This document shows, piece after piece, positions 1-8,894 of a DNA stretch of 35,944 nucleotides. The stretch comes from an uncultured Methylococcaceae bacterium (GTDB lineage Bacteria; Pseudomonadota; Gammaproteobacteria; Methylococcales; Methylococcaceae): contig CAIYXP010000046.1 in the NCBI GenBank assembly GCA_903930145.1, positions 1 to 35,944 of the forward strand, given 5' to 3'. The position numbers and the translations under genes are program-made. Every line of letters begins with the position of its first letter. Position 1 is the stretch's first letter. Below the pieces are notes generated by a model, which saw only the letters and a list, made by a program, of their open reading frames with translations, had not been told where the DNA came from and did not search any database.

Positions 1-96
1 AGCAGTATTTTGCCATCAAGGGGATAAACGGTGCGTGGTCTCTTGAAAGCTGGTGGGGTTAACTCACGACTGGGAGTGAGGGTTCCCCTTCATCCA

Positions 97-1425
97 TCAA
101 TCGGCAAACCGGAATTGCCGACGTGTGCCATTGATGCGCTCCAGTTCCTGCCCATCCAGTTCAACCCATTGCATGGCGGCAACAAGGTCGAGCCATAGGC
201 TTTTCAAGGTCGGATGGTTTTTAGCCGTCATGAAGCCTTCCTGAAAGCGGGTGTTCAGCGTCATCAATTGATGGATGAGGTGCGCCATCTGCATGAATTG
301 GAAGTAATTCTTAAGTGCGCAGTAACTTTTCCGGGCGTATTGGTGTTCCATGCCGTAGCCCCCGTTTTTGAGCGTGTTGAAGCCTTCATTCTCGATTTTC
401 CACCGCAAACGCCCAGTGTGGCTGGTGTCGGCAATGTTAGCGGCATTGACGGACAGGTCGGTGATATGCACAAAACGGGTTGTGCTTGGGTTCTTTGCTG
501 ACGCCCCCGTTTTTGTCGACTCGATGGTTTCTTCGCACTCCAGCCAGTTTAAGGCATGCCCTTGATAATCCACGCCCGTCACCCATTGAAATACTTGCAC
601 CACGGTGTTGCCATCGGGCCGGCGGCACACTTCCCGGCGGGTGTTCTGGCTTTGCAGCACCTGTAATCCCATGGCCTCCCCCCAAACGGCGGGCAGGTTG
701 CCGTCCTTGAAGGTGACGCAGAATGCCCACTGGCTGGCCTTGCAGATGGCAAAAAAACCTTCGTAGGGGTATAGCCCGTCCGCGAGAATCAACATGGGCA
801 GGCGCGGGTAGTCTTTTTTCAGCGTGGCCGCCAGACGGGCGAAACCCTTGCGCTCGCAATCCTGTTTGTCATACTCGCCGCCCTCGGGGTTTTCAATCCA
901 TTCGGTGGCAATGGAAATGCTGAACCCGTTCGGGGTGACCAGCCGGGCCTCCAAGACCGAATGGAAGTAGGTGGTTTTACCGCTTTTCGAGGTGCGTGTC
1001 AGGCACTGCCCGTCGCGTGGGTGGTCGTAACTCCCCGCCCCGCTGGCATCGACCGCAATCCGAAACCAACGCCCACGGTGGCGGCTGCCGTGGAACGTCT
1101 TGCGCTGCAGCAGAACCTCTACCATCTTGTGCTTCAACTGCTCGATTTGTGACACATCCAACAAGGCCATGACATTCTGGACAGAGTCGCCATGCGGCAC
1201 GGTAAAACCAAACAGACGCTTGTAGTTCTTCTGGAACTGGATGTCCTCGCGGTAACGGTTGTATTGGTTGCGGGAGCCCGCCTTGAACAGGAACATCGTC
1301 AGGCAGGCCGTCAGGTGGGCCGCCAATTCATAATCAGAGGCTTTTTTACGGCAATCGTCCACTTCCCGCATCCAGTCGAACAGTTCGGGGAAGTGAAGGC
1401 GAATGGTGCAGTACATCTCAAGCAC
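97..1425 (-). CDS. IS transposase, DDE type (IS4-like)
   Basis: DDE transposase that would cut and rejoin IS ends. Candidate catalytic residues are the Asp in 'AVDASG', the Asp in 'ILADGLYP' and the Glu in 'IENEGFNTLKNGG', in the order and context of IS4-like enzymes. The ATG at 1425 is probably not the true start. The same frame stays open upstream to about 1548 and encodes a basic stretch (QRQARKAKLRKEAIREQ) typical of a transposase N-terminus. An ATG at 1550-1552 would join this frame if the run of seven A (minus strand; T at 1543-1549) were one base shorter. The element is therefore either inactivated by a homopolymer frameshift, uses frameshifting, or carries a sequencing error. I could not define terminal inverted repeats; one end may lie before base 1. 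Confidence 0.85.
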   Translation of the reverse strand: MLEMYCTIRLHFPELFDWMREVDDCRKKASDYELAAHLTACLTMFLFKAGSRNQYNRYREDIQFQKNYKRLFGFTVPHGDSVQNVMALLDVSQIEQLKHKMVEVLLQRKTFHGSRHRGRWFRIAVDASGAGSYDHPRDGQCLTRTSKSGKTTYFHSVLEARLVTPNGFSISIATEWIENPEGGEYDKQDCERKGFARLAATLKKDYPRLPMLILADGLYPYEGFFAICKASQWAFCVTFKDGNLPAVWGEAMGLQVLQSQNTRREVCRRPDGNTVVQVFQWVTGVDYQGHALNWLECEETIESTKTGASAKNPSTTRFVHITDLSVNAANIADTSHTGRLRWKIENEGFNTLKNGGYGMEHQYARKSYCALKNYFQFMQMAHLIHQLMTLNTRFQEGFMTAKNHPTLKSLWLDLVAAMQWVELDGQELERINGTRRQFRFAD

Positions 1426-1681
1426 AAGTTCCTTTTTCTTCCCCTGCTGGCTGGCAACCGTCTGTTCCCGGATTGCCTCTTTGCGTAGTTTAGCTTTTCT
1501 TGCTTGGCGTTGTTGAACGCGAGAGTGCGTTTTAGTTTGGGGTTTTTTTCATTGGGAGTATCATTATTAAGAGCGAATTTGATGGAAAAATAGCCCATTA
1601 TTCACTAAAACAGCCGGAAGAATTAAATTTTAATGCTCATTAAACGATTGATTTGTACCGATTACGGCTATGTTCTGAATT

Positions 1682-1951
1682 GCTGGCCCCGGCGGAAAGT
1701 GCCAAATTGCGGGTTTCCCTTTGGTTGCGCAGATCAACCTCCGTCTGCATTGTTGGATCGAGTTTCAGTTGGAGTTCCTGCCGGTCATTCCCCCAAATGG
1801 CATTTTTAAGATCGGAGACTAGCTTTTTGGTGCTGATTGCAATGGGTTGGTTCTGTTTTTCTGCCAACTGTTCGATCAACGTGGGCTGTTTACGCCTCAG
1901 TTTATGCCAAAGCGTGGTACCTCCCCCTGCCAAGGTGAGTTCAATCAGCAT
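1682..1951 (-). pseudogene. N-terminal remnant of a P-type ATPase
   Basis: An open frame from ATG 1951 runs to a stop at 1640. Its first 90 residues (to about 1682) match the N-terminus of the intact ATPase at 2529-4613: 'MLIELTLAGGG' against 'MLIELALVGGG', and 'DLKNAIWGNDRQELQLKLDP' against 'DVKNAIWGDERQQLQMTIDP'. Similarity stops just before the first membrane segment, and the last 13 residues are unrelated. All catalytic parts are missing, so this is a remnant of a second, divergently oriented ATPase gene. The IS copy lies directly beyond the break, which suggests IS insertion or IS-linked deletion removed the rest. Confidence 0.8.
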
Positions 1952-2173
1952 TGGATTTGATTTTCACTGAAAGTTTGCCTCGTGTTAAAAGCGCGCTGTG
2001 TTGATAAGGGGGATTCGGTTAATTCCGACTCTTTGCGGTGGAAAAAAAGCCACGAAAGCCTTATAACGCCTCTCCAGCCGAGGTTCAAGTTCTAGGGAAT
2101 CTGATGCATACTGTTTAGCGTCTCATAAAACGTAAGACTTGTGTAGATACCTATGCTTCTAGGCTGGGGTCGG

Positions 2174-2203
2174 CCCGGAGACTGCCAAAACGGCAGTTCC
2201 GGG
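2174..2203. promoter_or_regulatory. 12-bp hairpin in ATPase leader
   Basis: CCCGGA, a bulged G, ACTGCC, loop AAAAC, GGCAGT, TCCGGG. All 12 base pairs are perfect apart from the single bulge. No T-run follows, so it is not a simple terminator on either strand. It could be a leader-RNA structure or the end of a small repeat element. Confidence 0.5.
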
Positions 2204-2256
2204 TGGGGAAAGTGCCAAACCAACCCCCCTGCTTCGCCCGTAAATCCCTTTTTTAT

Positions 2257-2288
2257 CTCGAATCCCACTGGTAAGTGGGTATTTCGAG
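2257..2288. promoter_or_regulatory. Second imperfect hairpin in ATPase leader
   Basis: CTCGAA, T, CCCACT, loop GGTA, AGTGGG, TAT, TTCGAG. Two 6-bp stems are separated by a small internal loop. It lies about 50 bases after the first hairpin and 240 bases before the ATPase start. Function unknown. Confidence 0.4.
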
Positions 2289-2528
2289 GTTCCCAATATA
2301 CCAAGGTTGCGAATTCTGATAGACTACGAGACCTTGCAAACGCTTAACACAACACAGGACATCAAAACGAGGTTGAAGACATGCTGATCCTGAACGATCC
2401 CGCATCAATGGATTCATCTTTTTCGTAAATCGCAAAAAAAGGCAACGCCAGCGTCACCGAAGCCTCAAGGCACTGTCCAATTTTTCAATACCGCTTTAAC
2501 GAATGTACACTCTCGCTAAAAAAAACCG

Positions 2529-4613
2529 ATGCTAATCGAACTCGCGCTAGTTGGCGGGGGTGCCGCACTTTGGAGTAAGCTCAAACGCAAGCGGCCCAAT
2601 CTGGCCTATCGACTCTCCAACACACCAAGCCCATCGCCTTTATCCCATTACAAGGATCTAGCTCACGACGTGAAGAATGCCATATGGGGCGATGAGCGGC
2701 AACAGCTCCAAATGACGATTGATCCGGACTTGCGGGCAGAGATTGAACGACGCAATAAGGAAGAGAAACGCAATTTGAGGTTATACGCAGGGGCGACCGG
2801 AATAGCGCTTCTCGGAACGTTATACCCGGCATTTTATTGGCTGGGCAGCGTGGCAGTCATTTACATGACGCGTCCTCTTCTTGGAATCGTCTGGCGGGAT
2901 TTCCAAAAAAAGCACTACTTGAGTGTTCCCATGATTTCGGTCTTTCTCGTGTTCGGCATGATTGCCACAGGAAGGCTCGCGTTGGCGGCCATCGGAGGGC
3001 TGATAGGCGGCTTTCTGGTGATACTGATTCGAAAAGCCGAGGACAGTTCAGAGAAACATTTGATAGACGTGTTCGCGGGACATCCAAGCCGAGTGTGGCT
3101 CGAAAAGGATGGCGTAGAAATTGAGGTACCGTTCGAAACCCTCCAAAAAAACGACCTAGTGGTCGTCAATGCCGGAGAAATTATTCCGGCTGACGGTGTC
3201 ATCAAAACAGGTTCGGCCAGCATCGACCAACATATCCTGACCGGTGAAAGTCAGCCCGTGGACCGGGGCGTTGGAGAAAACGTATTTGCGGCGACGCTGG
3301 TATTGGCGGGTCGCATCACCATTCAGGTCGAAACCGCCGGTGAAAAAACGGTCGCCGCCAAGATCGGACATGTGTTGAACAACACGAAAACCTATAAAGA
3401 CAACCAGATGCTGCGGGGCAAGAAAATCGCCGATCGTCTGCTGCCCGTGGAGCTAGGCATCGCGGCGGTGACTTTGGGAGTATTGGGTCCGGTACCCGCC
3501 TTGGCCATACTCTGGTCGGGTTTGGGTTCGCGCATGATTTTGTATGGCCCGATGAGTGTCCTAAACTATTTGCAAATTCTAGCGAGGCAGGGGGTCTTGA
3601 TCAAGGATGGGCGGGTATTGGAATCTTTGCGCCAAGTGGATACGGTTGTGTTCGATAAGACCGGAACCTTAACGCTGGAGCAGCCGAGTATAGACACCAT
3701 TCACCGATTTGGTGACTACGACGAAAACCAAGTATTACGCTATGCGGCCAGTGCGGAGTTTCGCCAAACCCACCCAGTCGCCAGAGCCATTACCGACGAG
3801 GCGCGGCAACGTGGAATACCGCTGGCCACGCCAGAGGACACCCGTTATGATGTGGGCTACGGCATCAAGGTGTATCTGGAACAAAAACAGGTGCATGTAG
3901 GCAGCAGGCGATTCATGCAACGCGAGGGGCTCGCGATGCCGGAAGGGCTGGATAATTTGCTGGAACGAACCGAAGCGCTGGGATATTCGCTGATCTATGT
4001 AGGGGTTGATGGCGTGGTGGCTGGCATTTTGGAAATGCAGCCCAGCATTCGTCCGGAAGCTCATGAACTGATCGAAAGTCTCCGTAAACGTGGACTGGCG
4101 ACCTATATCATTTCCGGCGACCATGAAGAACCCACTCGCAACATCGCGGAGCGACTTGGTGTCGACCATTATTTCGCGGAAACTCTACCGGAGAATAAGG
4201 CGGAGTTGATTAACCGCTTGCGGCACGAGGGAAGATTCGTCTGCTATGTCGGCGACGGTATCAATGACGCCATCGCATTGAAATCCGCGCAGGTGTCGAT
4301 TTCTTTGAAAGGCGCCTCCAGCGCGGCGACAGATACCGCACAAGTGGTACTCATGGATGGAACCTTGGGTTATCTGAGCAAGCTGTTCCAAATAGCGGAT
4401 GAGTTCGAACATACCATGCGGAATAACCTTCTGCTGAGTATCGCGCCTGGCATCATCAATATTGGAGGCATTTATCTGCTGAACTTCGGCATCGCGGCGA
4501 GTGTGGGCCTGTTCTACGTCGGCAGCACGGCGGGTTTGGCCAATACCGTTCTGCCCTTTGTCAGGCATCGGGAGAACCGGCCGCCACGAATCGAGAATGT
4601 CAACAATCGGTAG
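2529..4613 (+). CDS. P-type ATPase, heavy-metal-like, lacking CPC motif
   Basis: Membrane ATPase of the P1B-like fold, 694 residues, with no N-terminal HMA metal domain. Visible motifs are TGES (about 238), the phosphorylation site DKTGT (about 376), the HP dipeptide 'QTHPVA' (about 415) and GDGIND (about 575). The membrane metal motif CPC, expected 23 residues before 'GVLIK', is replaced by Leu-Gly-Ser (about 332-334), although the following Pro (341) is kept. The transported ion therefore cannot be inferred from the usual P1B rules. The N-terminal 90 residues are soluble and charged, and are shared with the remnant at 1682-1951. A homologous ATPase at 33454 closes the other end of the cluster. 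The start ATG has no clear Shine-Dalgarno. Confidence 0.9.
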   Translation: MLIELALVGGGAALWSKLKRKRPNLAYRLSNTPSPSPLSHYKDLAHDVKNAIWGDERQQLQMTIDPDLRAEIERRNKEEKRNLRLYAGATGIALLGTLYPAFYWLGSVAVIYMTRPLLGIVWRDFQKKHYLSVPMISVFLVFGMIATGRLALAAIGGLIGGFLVILIRKAEDSSEKHLIDVFAGHPSRVWLEKDGVEIEVPFETLQKNDLVVVNAGEIIPADGVIKTGSASIDQHILTGESQPVDRGVGENVFAATLVLAGRITIQVETAGEKTVAAKIGHVLNNTKTYKDNQMLRGKKIADRLLPVELGIAAVTLGVLGPVPALAILWSGLGSRMILYGPMSVLNYLQILARQGVLIKDGRVLESLRQVDTVVFDKTGTLTLEQPSIDTIHRFGDYDENQVLRYAASAEFRQTHPVARAITDEARQRGIPLATPEDTRYDVGYGIKVYLEQKQVHVGSRRFMQREGLAMPEGLDNLLERTEALGYSLIYVGVDGVVAGILEMQPSIRPEAHELIESLRKRGLATYIISGDHEEPTRNIAERLGVDHYFAETLPENKAELINRLRHEGRFVCYVGDGINDAIALKSAQVSISLKGASSAATDTAQVVLMDGTLGYLSKLFQIADEFEHTMRNNLLLSIAPGIINIGGIYLLNFGIAASVGLFYVGSTAGLANTVLPFVRHRENRPPRIENVNNR

Positions 4614-5032
4614 CACTCGACGGGTCAGCAAGGCCGCCTAAAAAAGTGTCCGGTTTTAGTTGACCATTACACTTGTGAGTTGATATATTAATTTGATAAT
4701 ATTATAGCTCTAGCTTGATTTTTTTGGATATCGACGACTGTGCGGTCAAGCTCTTACCCAAATGGGTGATCCGGTAGTCAAGCTCTAGGCCGAGATCGAC
4801 TACAAGGTTTGCCGAGCCAATCTCGGGCTAGGTTCACGACAAGGCATGTAACAGCAAGGCTGGGGCTAAGTCAATTGATCCGGATATGCGCATGGGCCAC
4901 CAGTACCGGCTGGATCACATTCCATTCTTCGTCACTAATTTCGAGTCGGTTCGCCATGTTCCAAAAGGGCTAAGACTCACAAACGGCACAGGCTATGTCA
5001 ACAGAACCTAGGCGCGTGAAAGATAATATCAT
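4614..5032. other. Intergenic stretch with IS debris
   Basis: The 419 bases between the ATPase and the oxygenase hold no intact gene. An AT-rich block at about 4680-4710 includes a possible promoter for the plus strand (TTGATA at 4680, 17-base spacer, TATAGC at 4703), but it lies 330 bases from the next start. An IS5-type transposase scrap follows at 4877-4957. Confidence 0.5.
4877..4957 (-). pseudogene. IS5-type transposase N-terminal scrap
   Basis: On the minus strand, ATG 4957 opens 'MANRLEISDEEWNVIQPVL', which matches the usual N-terminus of IS5/IS1031-type transposases (LSDEEW...I.P.L). The frame ends after 28 residues at a TGA near 4873. Nothing else of the element is recognisable, so it is a leftover of an old insertion. 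Confidence 0.65.
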
Positions 5033-5923
5033 ATGCAAAAAATAGTTCTGGCTACCGGGGAGTCTTTGCAGATAACCAATAACAACTTCGCCGCTGAAGT
5101 CACGGAAGGTTTTCAGCCTGCGATCTTGGCAAGATTGGTTGCTGGAGAAACTTTAGCGATTCATATGAAAAATGCTGTCGACCCAGAATGGTGTCAGCAA
5201 GTCACGGAGCGGTTTATACAGCATCCCGCCACAACAACGGAAAATGTGACGCCCCCCCTTTATTCCTTGGGTTCTCATTTATATTCCTGTGCCGCTGGCG
5301 ATGAAGTCTCCGGTTATTTCCTTAATGTTGAAAGAATGAATGGGGCCATTAAGAGTGTACTACCGGAAGGTCACGACCCGATTGTAGCGTTTTTGCAAGA
5401 GGCTTGTGAGTTGAATAACGCCAAATTTGAGTATTTGTCCTGTAATGGCATGAGTGTCCGGCACGGCTCGCTTCGGATTTGGGGGAAAGGAGCGCAGGCA
5501 TCTAATGATAAGCAATATTACTTTGCCGCTCCACATGAGGATTACGAAGAGACCAACGCCAATCACCCAGCGCTTCATCAGATTTATGGATTGAACAACC
5601 TCTATAGCATCATTTTGTGCATTGATGCTGTCGTGGACAGGGAACCGGAAACACTCGTATGGAATCGGCGTATGACCTTGGAAGAGATTCGTAACCCTGA
5701 CAATAAACATGCGTGGTCCTCCTACGGATATAAAGAATCCCTCATAGAAGGCATTGATGCAGTATCGATTCGCTTAAAAAAAGGCGATGCCGCCATTATT
5801 CCGGCTCACAATGTACATGCCGTCATCGGCCATCCTGGTTTTAATCGGTGCAGTTATATGGCGTTTTTTCATCTTGTAAAAACTTCGCCAGCCGGATTTT
5901 CAAAAATGGTCTTTCGAACCTGA
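5033..5923 (+). CDS. Putative Fe(II)/2-oxoglutarate-dependent oxygenase
   Basis: Soluble protein of 296 residues. The C-terminal half carries what looks like a non-heme iron facial triad: His168-x-Asp170 in 'PHEDYEE' and a distal His at 259 or 262 in 'PAHNVHAVIG', followed ten or so residues later by Arg272 ('FNRCSYMAFFHL'), a plausible 2-oxoglutarate carboxylate ligand. The Asp in H-x-D argues for a hydroxylase or related oxidase, not an Fe/2OG halogenase, which would have Ala or Gly there. It is the first gene of a plus-strand run with AlaX, sulfotransferase, PLP enzyme and GNAT, so a free amino acid or carrier-bound intermediate is a reasonable substrate. Family assignment rests on motif spacing only. 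Confidence 0.6.
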   Translation: MQKIVLATGESLQITNNNFAAEVTEGFQPAILARLVAGETLAIHMKNAVDPEWCQQVTERFIQHPATTTENVTPPLYSLGSHLYSCAAGDEVSGYFLNVERMNGAIKSVLPEGHDPIVAFLQEACELNNAKFEYLSCNGMSVRHGSLRIWGKGAQASNDKQYYFAAPHEDYEETNANHPALHQIYGLNNLYSIILCIDAVVDREPETLVWNRRMTLEEIRNPDNKHAWSSYGYKESLIEGIDAVSIRLKKGDAAIIPAHNVHAVIGHPGFNRCSYMAFFHLVKTSPAGFSKMVFRT

Positions 5924-5984
5924 TGCCCATTACGGTAGAATAACCAACAGCAACTTTTGTCAGGATGAAATAATTATTATCAAG

Positions 5985-6722
5985 ATGAACACAAACCTGA
6001 AATATTTAGACGACACCTATGCCAACACGGATGAGGCGGTCGTGTTACGCATTGGCCGAGATGATCGCGGTTCATACATAGTGTTGAATCAGACCATCTT
6101 TTACCCACAGGGCGGAGGCCAGCCTGCGGACACGGGATTCATTCAGTCGGGACAGACCGTCATGAACATTTCATTCGTCGGATTCAGCGACGGCGAAGTA
6201 CTCCACTACGTTGACGAGGAACCGCCTGTTTTTGACATGCTAGTTGGTCGGTTATGCGAGTTGAGCGTGGATCTGCCACGGCGATTGGAGCATGCGAAAT
6301 TACATACGAGTGGTCACCTGATTGCCGGAATCATCGACAAACAAAAAGGTTCGATGCGGGCGGTGAAGGGTTTTCATTTTCGCGAGGGACCCTATGTGGA
6401 GTTCGAGGGAAAGCCGGAAGGCGATACCGATGCCTTGCTTGTAGACCTGCAAGCGCGGATTGATTCGCTCATTGGCGAAAACCCACGAGTATTAACTTCC
6501 ATGGTCACGCATAGCGAGTTGAAACAGCATTGCTGGAACATTCCATCCCAATTACCCCAAGACAAGCCGCTACGAATTGTCACTATAGACTCGTTGGATT
6601 CCGTGCCTTGCGGGGGAACCCATGTAGCAAGTTTAGCCGAGTTGGAAGCGGTATCCGTGTTGAAAATAAAAAGCAAAAAAGGATGTACCAAGATTAGCTA
6701 TCGGGTAGGTAAAGAAGGCTAA
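5985..6722 (+). CDS. AlaX-type alanyl-tRNA editing protein
   Basis: Free-standing homologue of the alanyl-tRNA synthetase editing domain; such proteins hydrolyse mischarged aminoacyl-tRNA(Ala). The length of 245 residues fits the medium AlaX class. Seen directly are the glycine-rich signature 'FYPQGGGQPAD' (39-49) and both zinc-binding halves, HTSGH (107-111) and CGGTH (209-213). The catalytic and zinc residues therefore appear intact. It sits 61 bases after the oxygenase and 148 bases before the sulfotransferase. An editing factor within a biosynthetic run suggests protection against an amino-acid analogue made by the neighbours (inference); a housekeeping role is also possible. Confidence 0.9.
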   Translation: MNTNLKYLDDTYANTDEAVVLRIGRDDRGSYIVLNQTIFYPQGGGQPADTGFIQSGQTVMNISFVGFSDGEVLHYVDEEPPVFDMLVGRLCELSVDLPRRLEHAKLHTSGHLIAGIIDKQKGSMRAVKGFHFREGPYVEFEGKPEGDTDALLVDLQARIDSLIGENPRVLTSMVTHSELKQHCWNIPSQLPQDKPLRIVTIDSLDSVPCGGTHVASLAELEAVSVLKIKSKKGCTKISYRVGKEG

Positions 6723-6870
6723 ACCTGCCTTCGTGAGCATGGCAGCAGCTACTTAGAGCAATGGCATGAAAGGGATGTAATCTTTATTCTCCCACCACTG
6801 GCGAAAGCAGGGAAAGCACCCCGTCCGCAATCGCCCAAAACAACCATTTGAGAAACCTATAGAGGCAGAT

Positions 6871-7626
6871 GTGCTAGATAAAATACTTGCTGTATGGGGA
6901 ACGCCCCGAACACGTTCCACCGCTTTTTTGTGGATGATGAAGCAGCGCGGTGACTTCCACACGTTTCATGAACCTTTCGGCAAGTCCTTTTATCTCAGCG
7001 AAGATCGCAAAAGTAATCGTGCAGACGATCAACCACCGCAGGCCGACCTAAATTATCAGGCCATTCTAAACATGCTCGAATCGTATAAAGGGAAAGATGG
7101 ATGTTCAGTGTTCATCAAGGATCTCTCCTACCATATGGAGGGAGTTTTTGATGAAGAATTTATGTCGCACTTCCACAATGTATTCCTGATTCGGGATCCG
7201 GCGAAGACACTGCCGTCACTTTACTCGGTTCTGCCTGACTTCACAGGAGACGAAATCGGATATGACACGCAATACAGAATGTACCAGCTTGTGCTCGAGA
7301 ATAGCAATGGTTTGCCACCATTGATCCTTGACGCCGATGAACTGGTAACCAATACGGATGCCTTAGTACGCGGTTTTTGCGAACGCTTGGGTATTCCATT
7401 CATCAAGGAGTCGCTGCAGTGGGAGAATATTCCAGCTTCGACTAATCTGACTTGGTGGATAGGAGGCGACGGACATCACGGAAATTTAAAGGCCAGTACG
7501 GGTTTTCGAGCAAATCGATTCAAAGATTATCCAGAGATAGCAGAGGTTCCTAAACTGGCGAAAGCTTACGAGGAATGCATGCCTTATTATGAGAAGCTCC
7601 ATGCGAACCGCTTTATACCTTTGTGA
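6871..7626 (+). CDS. Sulfotransferase family protein
   Basis: Cytosolic PAPS-dependent sulfotransferase-like protein, 251 residues. The N-terminal phosphosulfate loop is 'VWGTPRTRSTAF' (8-19). The middle 'NVFLIRDPAKTLPSLYSV' corresponds to the 3'-phosphate-binding 'RdP...S' motif of the family. It starts at GTG 6871 preceded by AGAGG. The substrate is unknown; candidates are a hydroxylated product of the upstream oxygenase. PAPS would come from the APS kinase at 16150-16755. A hairpin follows the stop at 7642-7670. Confidence 0.8.
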   Translation: MLDKILAVWGTPRTRSTAFLWMMKQRGDFHTFHEPFGKSFYLSEDRKSNRADDQPPQADLNYQAILNMLESYKGKDGCSVFIKDLSYHMEGVFDEEFMSHFHNVFLIRDPAKTLPSLYSVLPDFTGDEIGYDTQYRMYQLVLENSNGLPPLILDADELVTNTDALVRGFCERLGIPFIKESLQWENIPASTNLTWWIGGDGHHGNLKASTGFRANRFKDYPEIAEVPKLAKAYEECMPYYEKLHANRFIPL

Positions 7627-7641
7627 GTTACGCTAATATAA

Positions 7642-7670
7642 CCTGATTGCGGCAAAAGTCGTCAATCAGG
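7642..7670. terminator. Hairpin after sulfotransferase, terminator-like
   Basis: CCTGATTG CGGC, loop AAAA, GTCG (one G-T pair), bulged T, CAATCAGG: a 12-bp stem starting 15 bases after the stop codon. No T-run follows, so intrinsic termination is uncertain. It could attenuate transcription into the PLP enzyme or stabilise the upstream mRNA end. Confidence 0.45.
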
Positions 7671-7802
7671 CAGAAAGTTTCGGTCGGGGGCCTATGGATG
7701 CCTCTAAATCGGTGGCTTACACTGGCAATATTACACCTTTTTCGCAGCATTCGGGCTTTTTCGATAGCCCCATAAGCCTGGATACATTCGAGAGGATTTT
7801 CT

Positions 7803-8894
7803 ATGAAGCATTATGAGACAGAATCCACGTTGGATCACTTGTGCAAACCCTCGCTGGTTCGCCTAAGACCCAATCTGTTCGCCGCAAAGTTTGATTTAAT
7901 GAAGATCGTCCCGGCGCGCTATATTGTCGAGCAAGCCTTGGCGCGTGGCGATCTGAAACCCGGTGGTTTGGTGGTTGAAAGCAGTTCCGGTACTTTCGCG
8001 CTTGGTTTGGCGCAGACCTGTGTTACTTTGGGACTGAAGCTCGCACTCAAAACTGGGCCGGTAGAACCGATCGTGGCGTGGCGTTTGCGCCACTTGGGTG
8101 CCCAAATTGATACGGTCGAAAGTGATGCTGGCAATCTCCGGGAGATTCAGGAGCAACGCTTCAACCTAGTGCGGAAAACACTTGCGGAAGTTCCTGGCTC
8201 GTTTTGGCCAAGACAACACGATAACCCGCTCCATCCCGCTGCTTATGGCCCTATAGCCCATGCTATTGGGGAATCGTTAGGCAAAGTCGATGTTGTTGTG
8301 GCAACGATTGGTAGTGGGGGCTCATTGTTCGGGTTTGCCCGACCATTACGCGAAGCCAACCCTAATTTGAAAGTAGTCGCGGTAGACCATAATCTCTCCG
8401 TTATTTTTGGGCCGACTTCTGAACGCGTTTATCCTCTATGTCAAGAAAATTATGTACCTTTACTGGGCATGGGTTCGGATATTGTTTTTCCTAATGTCGC
8501 GCATGCCGAATGTGACGAGGTACATTGGGTTCCTGTGGCACAGATGATCAATACCGTGCATGACCTCCACCGGACTACAGGCCTGCTCGTAGGTCCAACG
8601 TCTGGCGCAGCGCTATCCGTGGCAGATTGGATAGCCCGCAACCATCCAACTATGAGGGTGCTCACCGTATTTCCGGATCATGGTATCCGGTACATGAATA
8701 CGGTTTACAATCCGCAGTGGTTAAGTGAACGGGCGGACGAATTGCAACGTAGTTGGCCCGAACCGGAACTCTGTAACACCCCCACCGAGGTTGCTGCTGA
8801 ATGGACTTGGTTCCCTTGGGGGCGGCGCAGTTATGAAGAGGTTTTGGGACATCCGCCAGTTTCCCGCGAGTCGCGCGTGAATGAGGCTGCCTGA
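7803..8894 (+). CDS. Cysteine synthase / CBS-like PLP enzyme (fold type II)
   Basis: PLP-dependent beta-replacement-type enzyme, 363 residues. The putative PLP lysine is Lys34 in 'FDLMKIVPAR', at the position of the family's SVKDR lysine. The substrate loop, normally TSGNT, reads SSGTF ('VESSSGTFALGLA', about 59-71). The phosphate-binding loop is 'GSGGS'. The missing loop Asn suggests a substrate other than O-acetylserine, for example in making a beta-substituted alanine (inference). A frameshifted remnant of a close homologue lies at 9813-10067 on the other strand. The ATG is preceded by 'GAGAGGATTTTCT', a usable Shine-Dalgarno. Confidence 0.85.
   Translation: MKHYETESTLDHLCKPSLVRLRPNLFAAKFDLMKIVPARYIVEQALARGDLKPGGLVVESSSGTFALGLAQTCVTLGLKLALKTGPVEPIVAWRLRHLGAQIDTVESDAGNLREIQEQRFNLVRKTLAEVPGSFWPRQHDNPLHPAAYGPIAHAIGESLGKVDVVVATIGSGGSLFGFARPLREANPNLKVVAVDHNLSVIFGPTSERVYPLCQENYVPLLGMGSDIVFPNVAHAECDEVHWVPVAQMINTVHDLHRTTGLLVGPTSGAALSVADWIARNHPTMRVLTVFPDHGIRYMNTVYNPQWLSERADELQRSWPEPELCNTPTEVAAEWTWFPWGRRSYEEVLGHPPVSRESRVNEAA

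Larger units (their letters stand above)
1952..2528. other. Non-coding divergent leader with two hairpins
   Basis: These 577 bases separate the ATPase remnant (minus) from the intact ATPase (plus). No convincing gene is seen; short frames here have no recognisable content. The stretch holds two strong imperfect hairpins (2174-2203 and 2257-2288). There is no obvious Shine-Dalgarno before the ATG at 2529. Confidence 0.6.

Noticed and set aside
3-62. C-terminal end of a gene entering from the left
   Set aside because: A plus-strand frame with 19 codons ends in TAA at 62, but it has no recognisable content and is too short to support.
4185-4631. 148-codon minus-strand frame opposite the ATPase C-terminus
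   Set aside because: Shadow of the conserved GDGIND region; no independent support.
5033-5923. Fe/2OG halogenase
   Set aside because: The first metal motif is His-Glu-Asp, with the Asp present; halogenases of this class carry Ala or Gly there.
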